Of a stretch of 64,000 nucleotides of DNA, positions 43,448 to 54,655 are shown piece after piece (the first letter of the stretch is position 1; every line of letters starts with the position of its first letter). The position numbers were made by a program, and so were the translations under genes. The notes under the pieces were generated by a model. The model was not told where the DNA came from. It searched no databases and was given only the letters and a program-made list of their open reading frames with translations. The stretch comes from Metarhizium brunneum (Eukaryota > Ascomycota > Sordariomycetes > Hypocreales > Clavicipitaceae): assembly GCF_013426205.1 (NCBI RefSeq), contig NC_089422.1, positions 2,170,001 through 2,234,000 of the forward strand. Reading direction: 5' to 3'.

Positions 43448-46400
43448 TGCGTATATATCCTGGGTAGTTCACGCTGCTAATTTCTGTCGACTGTCGGTGG
43501 CTTCAGGCGCTCCGTCGGTTCGGTGATGGACACCGGCAGTCGAAGGGTGTCGTGGGCCAGTCGTGTGACTTTTTGAGGCTCGAAAATATACCATGAGTTA
43601 CATCACATTGGTATAGTGTAGTGAAGGAGAAATGGGTGCTTGGAGCGGCAGGCAAACTGTCAAGCAAACGAAAAAAAATTAATAAGAATGAAGGAGCATG
43701 CAGGGAGCTGGGGCAAGGAGATTTACCAGGCTGATCTTTTGGTCCCCAGCAATACTTATTGATAAGGCAGTCCTCCGTACAAGTGGAGTTGAACAAGGTC
43801 CACCGAAGTTGAACGTTTGAGTAGGAATACCCCCAATTCTCCACCTTGGAGGAGGATAAGGCCAAAGGCGTCAGGGGAAGTGGCGCACTTTTATCAGTGT
43901 GTATGTGGGCGTAGGCTCCTACTCCTGGACATGACTTTGTGCACAGTCTATGTTGTGAGCAATGGAGCCGTACTTTTGCTGCGGAAAACCACGGCGAATG
44001 GGGGCAATGCGAGGCTAGACAAGACTGGCGTAATGCGTCAGGATCGCCAGCCGTTGGCGGTGCTTGTGGGAGCTGTTGCTGATCCGTAGTGGGGGGTTTA
44101 GCCTGGTGGGAGACGACGAGCGTGGCTGATGCGGAAGAGATGTCGATCCACGAGGGAAGTCGAGAAGGGGCAATGGGTGTACGGAGAACAAATAAGTGAA
44201 GAGATGTACCGGCGCGGCTGTGGGAGCTGAGCTGGGCTGAATGAGCTGAGCTGGGCCGAGAGACAAGTGGCAAGCGAGCGAGACGCGATGACATGGGGAC
44301 GACGAGAACTCCTGAGGTGTACGGAACGGAGCATAGAGAGTGCTAGAAAGAGCCGCAGGACCGATCAGAAGGAGGAACGAGTCACGGCTTCGAGATGAGA
44401 GTCCGTACATCTGCGGAGCACGGGGGAATTGGCCGTGCAACGATACCAGGTTGCTGTATTGATTCACACATAACTACCTACTTTGGGCGCCCAGGTAGTC
44501 CCTAGTATTGATATACATACGGAGTCCTCCGTGTGTCTGTACAAGTAGTATTACCAGCAAATATTGCAGCACCAAGTAGTACCTCCTAGCAATTACCAGA
44601 CTGTCAGATGAACTCTATTGTTGCACAAATACAACGCCGTACGTGGCGCCCCATACAAGGGTCCTCTGCACTCCTAATTTCAATCTTGTCGCGGCTGCGG
44701 CAGGAAGTGGGCGCCACTGCTTGACACTGGTCGACCCCTGGGCTGCACCTTCCGTCCCCAGGCACCCCGAAGCGGCAGCCTCACTAGCTCCTTCCCTCCT
44801 CCCGACCGAGTCGCCGTGCCCCTGCCGTTGTCGGCGACTGGCCGTGACCACTTTCCCGTTTGTCCTTTGGGCACACGACACGCACGACAACACGACAACA
44901 TGGCACCTCGACTCCGCTCAGCTTCTCCCACGGGCCCCCATGTCCCCATTGCCTTGATTATGTACGTCGACGGTGGACTGCTCCGTGCCCCCCGTGCGCT
45001 TCAACGATCAACCGGGTCTTGCCAATTAGTACACCCAACGGCGTAGTCAATCAATTCGAGTACGGAGTACTACTAGTATGTACTCTCTCCCGACGGCCAA
45101 TGTTGGCAAAACGACGGCACAGGGGCAAAGGGGTAGCGGCAAATCCACCTTTGGCGTAATAGTAGTACTAGTACCTTTGACTGCTTGAGTTGGAGGCCAA
45201 TGAACATTGAATACTCCACTACGTCCAAAGTGGCCGTTCGATGGGCACAACATGATTGGGGCTGTACATACTTCGAGAACCCTTCGGTAGGTCTCCGGGA
45301 GAGAGGGTTGCATCGTGCCAATGCTTGTCGCGTGCTCCACGGTCCAGAAGGTTTCCAGTTTATCCCTCACACCAGAACAATTACGAGGAGCAACTCGACT
45401 GACTGCCTATTGTAAAGTACCTAGGTATGTACAGTGGGTGTACATACCCACTCGGCCGTTGGCACTTGTGTTAACTGTGCGGTATGCTGGACCAGACGGT
45501 GCAAATGAATAATGGAAAAAAGAGGGAAAAGAAGACACATGACATTCAGCGGCTGCCATCCCGAGGGCGTCACCGGACACCTCCCGTCGGAGGCCCTTAA
45601 TCGACGATTCCCTGCGGCGATGCATTGAACTCGTGGGCAATGCTAGCACCTAAACAAGGCTGTGTTATTGCGGTACGTACTAGTACGGAGTATTAACCAT
45701 CTTATTTTAACACCATGAGGTGGCTTGCGGGGCTGACACGGGCTTGAATGTCTCGCTTGTAAAGGCTCCATTCTGCTAAGATTGTGCTGACGGGGAAGCC
45801 ACAGTTCTAAACCGAACAAGGACAACGGCGTGCATGTATGTACAACGTACGCAGCTGTCCAGACACATTGCCGATACTCTGCATTCTTTCCTGTGCAGTG
45901 TCCAATACCTACCTAAGTAGACTGCAAATGCCGTGTTCTATATGGCGGTCGGCTGTGCAATTGCTGTAGCCCGGAGCATCTACATCGTGCAGCCTACTCA
46001 AGTACGCACCGTGGCTGCTCAACTACTTTCAGCAGCATCACACTACGACCACTAGCACCATGCATTCTTAATGCAGTCGCCCACGTGCCCCTCGCGGGGC
46101 TGTGTTTTGACAGAATTCCTCATGGCTTGATTCCAGTTTATTCTCCTAGGTGGATGGTCAAGTATCGTCGAGAATGCCATGTTGTTACTCAATCGCTTCC
46201 TCAATCATAAATACCCATGTCGGCAGACCTCAAACCGCGCACTAGCATCAAATAGTAATGAAACCCCTTCTGGTTGGCAAGTCCTTTTTGACTCGCTGCT
46301 TTCAATGCAGGTACTACCAAGCTTGTGAGACTCGATGCCCGCTGCAGATTGGGCTAAGAAAGTGTCTGGTGTGTTTGTCTCACTTGAATGTACAATGCAA

Positions 46401-47210
46401 GACAAATCGACCTACATACCCTATTGGCCAACAAGGACGGGCAGAGGCAACTAGGCAAGTCAAGTGAGCACCGCATTTGCCATGCATCGCATGTACACTT
46501 CCCATCTCTCTTGTGCCGTCCATACGCGCTAGACACGACGCCAAGTTCAAGAAGAAAAGCCGATCAACATGGAAGCTGCGTGCTTCCTTACTGTGCGCTT
46601 TGCATGTTGGATTCAAAAAGCTAGAGGACATTTAGGCCTGGCCACAACGAGGCAATCTAGCCATCCATTGCCTCTACAAACAGAACATGGACCCCGACAT
46701 TGAATCCAGGGTTGGACAGGCTATCCAGAGCTACATGCAGCCCTTCTGTGATGGCAGTATCTCTCCATGAAGAGTACACAGTTTGCTGGCCATAGTGCCA
46801 TTAATCAGAATCCAGATATCCAACGAGTGTGGGGATCAAGTCGTCCAACGCCATGAACGCAAAGAAAAGTACTCGCGGTGATGAAATAGAAGAAAGGGCA
46901 GGTTGCGAAGAAGGTCAGGATTGATAGGGAAAAGACATGAAGTGAGAGGGTGAAGGGGGAGAACCGGTGATAGGGACATTGCTCTACTAGTACTCTGCAA
47001 CTGGGTTCTGGGATGCTAATTTGGTTCATGACGTCGCTTCATGAGGACGTGGAAGTTGATAGTCATTTGCCATTCTGGGTTGCCATTGCATGGACATGAC
47101 AGACAGCGGCACGACGCAGTGAGGTATAGTATGCGCAATGCGAAGGAAGTCATCCAAAGCTCCAGCGTACGATATGATTTGGGATGGCAAGTCAGGTCGT
47201 TTCTCATTTT
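43448..47210. other. 3.8-kb gene-poor region
   Basis: Between the sulfatase-type gene start and the NTE1 stop. Contains clusters of TACGGAGTA (45061-45069, 45684-45692), a related TACGGAGTCCTCCGTG (44518-44533) and TACCTAGGTA-like motifs (45416-45436, 45906-45920). A minus-strand stretch at about 43738-43851 reads like a coding exon (VENWGYSYSNVQLRWTLF...) and ends at a possible donor, but no other exon fits. No complete gene is seen. Confidence 0.5.
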
Positions 47211-50200
47211 CTATATGCTCGCTCTACGAGGTGCCTTTGTTCGTCGCATTGCTTCTTTAGCCTCGGCTTCTTCCATCCAGGGGAACCCTCCCTCGTCTTT
47301 CAGTTTTTGTAAAAACTCTTTGCCGAATTTATATCCCGTCTGGTATACTTCGTCGAATTTGATAAAATCCAGTGTGCCATAGTCATCAACAGGCGGGCGC
47401 ATGTAAATGCACCCTGGCATAGTCTTTGCTCGCTCCAATGCATCTACGCTCGACACATAAGCCAAACGCCCCTGGATCTCTGCTAACGTAGGGGGGTTGG
47501 GATGTGCTGACAATGGGTTCCATCTGTTGAAGAAAGCCCACATACCCGACAGCGAGTCACCATACGTTTGTGGCGTGTCATCGTCAAGGGCTCCGACATC
47601 GACAGCAAAGATGATATCAACACCAAGCGCCTTCATATGCGAAACTGTTAAATTGTCCACATAGCCACCGTCCAATAGCATGCTCCCTTCGTCGCAGAGA
47701 GGTGGCAGCAAGCCAGCAAGCGACATGGATGCTCGGATATACCTCCATGCATATCCACTCGTGTGAAATTCCACTCTGCTCTTACTGATATTGGTCGTGT
47801 TGCAGTAATACTCGAGCCAAAAATCTTCAATCTGTGTGTTGCCAAACGTCTTGAAGATGCCTCGATTGAATTCATGGCCAGTTGTGTATGATGCCGATGG
47901 GTACGTCAAGTCGAGAGCGAATCGCCACAAACTTGCCATGCGGCCAAAGAACTTCTTTGCAAAACCAAACATGGGGACTATATCTGCATGGCGAGCATAT
48001 AAAGCTCCAACGAAGGCGCCAATAGAAGTGCCACCGATCACGTCAATGGGAATGCCGGCCTCTTCCATAGCCCTAATCACACCAATCTGGCTCATACCTC
48101 TAGCCCCGCCGCCACCGAGCACCAACCCAATAGACTTGCCACAGAGGCGACGGGCAAGACGATGAAAGTCGCTCTTGTACGGGGTGTCAGGAGAGTAATA
48201 CGGTGTGTGGTGGACTTTCCTTGACGTGTATTTTTGAATCTCTGCTTGAAGCACCTGCACTCGTTCTTTGAGAGCTTTTCCAAGTCTCTTAGACGGGGGA
48301 AGGTGTACAGGTATGGTATTTGTACTATATGGCATCTGAATATGGTAGTGACCACCGTTGATCCACATTCTGTTGCGCAGCCAGGATCGAGTCAAGCCTG
48401 GTCGTGAGAAGCGCTCATTGTGCACTAGGACGAGCATCTTCCTGGCAGTCGACTTCATCCCAAGCATGAATCGTTCATACTCGCCGGTGGCCGAGGAACC
48501 ATCAGCAAGACCGACAAGCAGAATGCTGTCAGCTTGTGTAATACAGGTTTGCGTCCACGGTGAGTTGACACTGGTATCTGACAGACATCTGCGTTAGCGA
48601 GCTGCGCAAGAATCATAACGTCAAGGTGGAAGGCGAATGAACGAGGTTGGGGTTCAGGAAAAAATTAGAGTTAAAAATACCATCAGCGGCATTGCCTTTG
48701 GGTTAAAATTTTTCATCATGAAAAGTTACGAGACGAAAGGAATGAGTGAGTGGCGGCTGCCTTACCTGCGACGTATACCACGAGACCGTACTTCTCCTCG
48801 AGATCGGCAAGATATTGAGTGAGACGCAATTTACCCATCTTGTTGAACGCATGCTTGCCAAGGTGGTTCAAGATGGCGGATTGGTTGAGAGACGTGGCGC
48901 CGTTGGGCGGTCCAACCTGCGCCAGAGCATTCATCAGGCGATTACCAAACTCGACAACTGGAACGCCTGCTGTAACTGGGAGAATGGCAACCGTTCGAAG
49001 ATTCATGGTAGATTTCCTTTGATTGTTGATGGCTCCAGATCCGGACTCCTCAGCACCATTCTTTGGAGGATCCTCTACCGCAGCTCTCATGCGAGAGGCA
49101 ATGATCTTGGATATCTTGATAGTAATGTTGGGATGCTCTTGTGCCAAACTGTTGAATAAAGTGCGAGGAAATTTGACAAGCTCGGTATCACGAATAGCAT
49201 GCAAGGTTCCAGGTCGGACGGTCTCAGTGAGAACCTCCAGTTCTCCCACACTTTCGCCTTGACCAAACTCAGCAAGTGCGGACATGCCCCCGTCCTTCCT
49301 ATCTGCTACCAAACGAAGGCGGCCATTCAGGACAATGTAAATGGCCTCCGATTCATCACCTCTGTGGAAAATTACTTGCCCAGCATTCACCTGCACCCAT
49401 TCAAGAGCAAAATCAATGTGGAGGATCAGGCGTGGTAAAACATGCGTCAACCTCTTGGCCATGGTGAGGAGCACGATAGGGTATTTATCCACAATTCTTT
49501 CCAGCGCTGCTCCGGGGAGGAAACCAACGTAAACGTCCGTCTTGGCAACAACATCGATAAAGGATCGATACGACGACACGCTGCCGATGTAGCCAGCTAA
49601 TCCGCCGGGCTTCACCAATGACACGCTGCGACGGGTACGCCCATTGTCCTTGTTGGAATCAGTCCGACGAGTGGCATTGTTTCTTGCGTCAATATTAAAT
49701 GATGCGGTGCCAGATGTCTGTAGAATGTTGTGTGGGCGTTGTTCCGTTGTGTATGTACCAATATCGAGAAATCCGTCAACAACATAGTACAGGCCAGGAT
49801 TTCGTTCACCTTGCTCGACTAGTACAGAGCCCTTGGGAAAGAAGACAATCTCCACCTCGTCTTTGATCTCGTGAGATAATATGTGCGCACTTGGAGGCGT
49901 GTGAACCGTTAAGCCACTCGATGTGATTGACTCAGTTTCGCCATCTCCAGAAGTTTCGAACGGCCCCATAAACCCAAATGCATTATTTGTTCCAAAGGTC
50001 TTGCGTCTGTGATCTGCGGACAGTAGCCTTGGGGAGCCATCGACTGATTCTGGTTCACGTGACGACGAACCACTTCCATTCAGACCAAGAGACTTGAACA
50101 TGCATTCGAGAATGGATGATCGGAACAAATTATCTTCATCAAGGGACTCTCTTGAATCCACGGATATTCTTGCATGCCGTTGAGAGTCGAATGGGTTGAA

Positions 50201-51994
50201 AGACCTGTGGGCAAGCGGACTAGTCACATCCTTTGCACTAGCTCCTGGTGTGATGGGAGAACGACCAGCATTTCGGCTAGCGTGAATATTCGCCAAATCA
50301 CCGGGGTGGCTTGAAGTATGCTGGCGATTTTGAGGAGATTCCTCCACGGACAAATTAGATCCCAAAACTGAGGATGGTCGATGCTTGGTCATTGAGGACA
50401 GCATTGCTTCCCTGCGCAGCGTAGTGCTACTAGAGCGGCGACGTCTGGTAGCCGCTGCATTATGCAAGGCGATGCCGTTTCTCTCATCATCACCAGCAAT
50501 GCGTGCTCGCTCATGCTTGAACTTTTCCTTCAACCTTGACAAGGCATCGCCTCTGAGAATGTTGGGAAGTTGGCACACGGTGTATTTGGTCATGCTCTTC
50601 TCCGTTTGCAACACCTCTCCAGTCAAGCCGAGGTAATCGAAAGCATGAGCCAGGGTAACGCGTTGAAAACGAGATAGAATGACATGGACGATGTGCGAAG
50701 TAGCTTTCGGGTAGATCCTGATGAGACGGCGGAACGCACTCGCGGGAATGATGGCAATTGTTGTGTCCACAGTGGCCCGAGCAATAATGTCAGGGTGTGC
50801 TGAGTGAGAAGCCACTCTTCCCGGAAGCTTGGGTCTCTGGGGTTGCGTCGGAGACGAAGGGTCCAAAGAAATGGGAGGGATGTTGGAGCCAGACTCGTGG
50901 AGATCACCCACAGGGAGCAGCTGGCTTTTACCTTCCGCCGATACACTCTTGTCGTCTGGCTGGCCGCCCTTCCCATCCAGATGAGGCGTATTAGGCATAG
51001 AAGCTGGAGCAGGTGTAAAGCTTTGTGTCTCGGATTCGCCGACTGAGAGATGCCTGCGGTAGTCACTCTCCCCATTTGGAGGCACTGGAGAGGCTTCATC
51101 GTTTAGGCGAAGCCTCACATCCTCAGTGAAGAGCGACATGATGGAAAAGAGCGAGGACATAGGAGCTCCATTACGCACTTCCGTCAAGAGCTGATATCTC
51201 TGTTGGTCCGGAGCCACTTCCTCGTCACTGGATGTGTCGAGGTCATGGGCAGCCAAAGGTTCACGGGCGGTCTTGTGTCTGCCAGATTTGACGAAAATCT
51301 CAACCAAACCATCAACGACAATACAAAATCCCTTTTCCTCTTCCAGGTTGATTGTCTCACCAGCAATCAGTTTCCTGGTCTGCATGCTGCGCGTCAATTC
51401 GTGAAAGACTGGACGCTCAAGGTAGCCGAAAATCTTGATAGCGCTCAGGAACTCATCGAGGTAGCTCGCTAGTCCTCCTTTATTGCCCTCCTCGTGACTA
51501 TCTGGGAAAAGATCTATTTCAGGTTCTTTCCGTTGGGGCTCAGGCGGGAGCCTGGAGTACATGTTCAGGATGCGATATCTCACAACCCAACTGACAGCAG
51601 AAACAACACCGACCAGGATGAACATACTAATCAACATGTAAGCCAAGAAAAAAACAACCGTGGACTTGACAAAGGAAAGGCAAACATACAGCGTAGTAGC
51701 GTTCATAGTCACCGTCCAGCTACTGGAAAACAAGGCATAGAGCAGCCTGGGGATAGAAATGGTTGCTAAACGCACGACCCAGTATAACACGGTAGAGGTC
51801 AGATTGAAGACGACATACAGCAGCCACCCAAAGAATCCGAGCCAGCCTGTAGGCTCATGAGCAGCTGCTACCTTTGCTGATGCAGTAATCATGGCGTCGG
51901 TAAGTGGCTGGGCTGCTGAAGGGTCCCATGGGGCAGCAAGCGACGAGGCGACGCTGCTGGCCACTTGCGCGGCATTCGACAAGTCAGATGCCAT
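47211..51994 (-). CDS. nte1: NTE1 lysophospholipase / neuropathy-target-esterase homologue
   Basis: Three minus-strand exons, 51994-51690, 51626-48766 and 48577-47211, give 1,510 residues, close to the fungal NTE1 length. Two or three membrane segments lie within about residues 48-125, followed by [20 protein letters not shown], a family hallmark. Cyclic-nucleotide-binding-like domains follow ([49 protein letters not shown]), separated by a long Ser-rich region. The patatin domain at the C-terminus has the GGGGARG oxyanion loop (about 1210-1216), GTSIG nucleophile Ser1240 and DGGYVDN Asp1358. Known: ER membrane enzyme that deacylates phosphatidylcholine and lysophosphatidylcholine to glycerophosphocholine. 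The first intron, 63 nt (51689-51627), is in frame; its removal gives NATTLMFILVG, the usual fungal sequence. Divergent from GPN2. Confidence 0.95.
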
Positions 51995-52516
51995 GGCTGC
52001 GAGTGTTGTAGCAAGTTATGGCCCAGCATGATGTGAGGGCGGCACAGAGGAGGCCGGGTAGTGCCAAAAGGATGCAACAGCAGGACGAAGCAAATATTGT
52101 GGGAAGTGAAAGGGTGTAGGGAGGCTAGAAAAAAAGACGAGAATAAATACGGCCCCAGTTTCATGGGTTCCCAGCCGGCTGTCAGAAGCTCTGTCTGTCT
52201 GCACTGGAGCTTCGATTTGCCCCACTTTGTCCGACATTTGGCCGGGCGGTCACTGGCCAGGATGAGGCGGACGAGCCCCGCCGACCACTCCTGCCGCCGT
52301 CATAGAATTTCTTGTCAATCCAAGCTCTGGAGGGAGGGGCAGACAGGACGTGGATAGCGAAATAATCACATGCCGCCGTCTGCCAACACTTCACACCACC
52401 ATCGCCACGAAAACTGCACCTGACTAGAATCAGGGAGCTCCGGAAGGATCCACGTCAGCTTCCGTAGCTGAAATAGCCATGGGCTACTGAGCACTTCGAC
52501 ATCGATCTGTCCCGCG
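51995..52516. promoter_or_regulatory. Bidirectional promoter, NTE1 and GPN2
   Basis: 522 bp between divergent start codons. No coding signature; presumed to hold both promoters. Confidence 0.6.
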
Positions 52517-53707
52517 ATGCCTTTTGCGCAGCTTGTTCTTGGCAGCCCTGGCTCTGGCAAGAGCACTTATTGCGATGGCAGTACGTCCTCTTGCCTCGAT
52601 ATGTCTCAGGTCAAGTGAGGAGAAGCTAAAAACTGTTTTGTAGTGCACCAATTCATGGGCGCCATCGGCCGGGCATGCTCTGTCGTGAACCTCGACCCTG
52701 CCAACGACCACACCAATTACCCATGTGCACTAGACATTCGAAGTCTGATAAAATTAGAAGATATTATGAAGGAGGATCGACTTGGGCCGAATGGCGGCAT
52801 ACTGTATGCCCTTGAGGAGCTGGAGCACAACTTTGAGTGGCTAGAGGAAGGGTTGAAAGAGCTTGGCGACGACTATATCCTGTTTGATTGCCCTGGTCAA
52901 GTTGAGCTCTACACACATCACACTTCTCTGCGAAACATTTTTTACAAGCTTCAGAAGTCTAAGTTTAGGGTACGTCATACTATTAGCCTACCGGATGTGG
53001 GTGCCGCAACTAACCCCTTACAGTTTGTCTGCGTGCACTTATCCGACTCCATCTGCGTAACGCAACCGTCATTATATGTCTCCAATGTGCTCCTGTCCCT
53101 TCGAGCCATGATCCAGATGGACATGCCGCATGTCAACGTCCTGTCCAAGATTGACAAGGTGTCAGCATACGACGAGTTGCCGTTCAACCTGGAATTTTAT
53201 ACTGATGTCGATGACCTGAACTATCTTACACCATATCTTGAATCCGAGTCGCCAGCTCTGCGGAGTGAAAGGTTTGCTGGACTTAACGAAGCCATTGCCA
53301 ATATGATAGAAAGTTATGGGCTAGTGCGATATGAGGTCCTTGCTGTTGAGAATAAGAAAAGCATGATGCACCTGCTTCGTGTTATTGATAGGGCAGGCGG
53401 CTATGTCTTTGGCGGCGCCGAAGGTGCGAATGATACCATCTGGGCTGTGACCATGCGGAGTGAGTCGTCCATGCTAGACGTTCAGAACATACAAGAACGC
53501 TGGATCGACCAGAAAGAGGAGTATGATAAGATGGAAAGGGACGCGGAGGAGGAACAAGCGCGGCTTGCCGAAGAGCAGGCCATGGAGTTGGACGATGCAA
53601 CGCCGCCAGCACCAGCCGCTGCATATCCCTCAACGCAAATGGATCCCGACTTTGGTGACATGTCATTGCCGTCAGATAGTGGGATCAAAGTGGTTAGGAA
53701 AAAATGA
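52517..53707 (+). CDS. gpn2: GPN-loop GTPase 2
   Basis: Three exons, 52517-52580, 52644-52969 and 53024-53707, give 357 residues. P-loop GSPGSGKST (9-17), the GPN insertion at 69-71 (RLGPNGGILYALEELE), FDCPGQVELY (G3) and NVLSKIDKVSAY (G4) are all present, plus a C-terminal acidic tail. Known: GPN GTPases assemble RNA polymerase II (and III) and help its nuclear import; Gpn2 partners with Npa3/Gpn1 and Gpn3. The second intron is 54 nt and in frame, so a retained form would insert 18 residues in the middle of the G domain. Its stop is 15 bp from the stop of pop5 on the other strand. Confidence 0.95.
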
Positions 53708-53722
53708 TACCCTGTTGCAAGC

Positions 53723-54350
53723 TCACACTTCATCCTCATTCGTGGCATTGTCCAAGTCTGAGCCATCGTCCACAACGTCCAGCATGGATTCATCCTGCTC
53801 AAACCGTAGAGTCTGGGAAATTTGCGACCCCGACGACGCTTGCTCCTTAGCCGCGAGAATAAGCCGCCGTGCCTGGCGAATGGCCTCTTCTTCCGCCTTG
53901 CGAATAGTACCACTCACTCGCACCACGCGAAAAATGCATGGCCGTCCATCCTTAGCGGGAACATGGTCCATGAACGTCAAAGCCGACCAGAGTATCTGGT
54001 AGTGAGCTCTGTGGCAACGCAGAATGAATGTAGATGTGGCCAGGGACAAATATTTCACTATCAAATGCATCAGCAATCACCAAATAGCACAAAGCCCTCG
54101 CACAAAGCGCGCCGCAAGATGCTAAGGTTCTCTTACCCGATAAGTTTCCTTCCAACGCGCCCAGTCCTGAATCGCCAAATAAAAGCCCAACTTGGGTTCT
54201 AATCGCCTCGAGCAAAGCTCGCGGCGTCACTCTCTCGAGGGTGGGTTGATGCTGGACCACGAAACCAGGGACTTTGGCAGCAGAGGATTTTGTGGCGTCG
54301 GGGGGGTAAATGATGTTGACGAGCAGATATCGCTCCTTTATTCGAACCAT
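53723..54350 (-). CDS. pop5: RNase P/MRP subunit POP5
   Basis: Two minus-strand exons, 54350-54137 and 54057-53723, give 182 residues. MVRIKERYLLVNIIYPP at the start and, across the intron, NLSVKYLSLATSTFILRC and AHYQILWSALTFM followed by CIFRVVRVSGTIRKAEEEAIRQARRLI are the Pop5/Rpp14 family core. The acidic C-terminal tail (about 30 residues) is variable. Known: a protein shared by nuclear RNase P and RNase MRP, needed for tRNA 5'-end and rRNA processing. Convergent with gpn2 with only 15 bp between stop codons, so 3' untranslated regions must overlap. Divergent from cnxE across 305 bp. Confidence 0.95.
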
Positions 54351-54655
54351 TTTTGCTATATTCCAGCCGTTGTAACGGGTCGCGTGAAACGGACGAGTGA
54401 GAGCTGGTTTCCAGAGTTTGCGAATGCAAAAAGATGAATAAGGAATGAGGCGTCGTTCGCTGTTACCCGTCAAGTGGGGCCGATCCATGGCCCGCGGCTG
54501 ACAGCTCTCCCTCCTCTTTTGAATGCAGCTTCACAACTTGGACTCAAATGTTTCCCAGTGTAGCCGCAGACTGATAAATTGCTTGTTGTATCAGCCATAA
54601 TTGTTAGAATATCAACCGTATTTTGTTTGCCACTGCTGAATCCATCGGCTTCCAA
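54351..54655. promoter_or_regulatory. Short bidirectional promoter, pop5 and cnxE
   Basis: 305 bp between divergent start codons; no gene is seen. Confidence 0.6.

Noticed and set aside
43503..44294. 263-codon minus-strand frame upstream of the sulfatase-type gene
   Set aside because: Only a short internal piece reads like protein; the rest has random composition. The short piece is kept as a low-scored finding.
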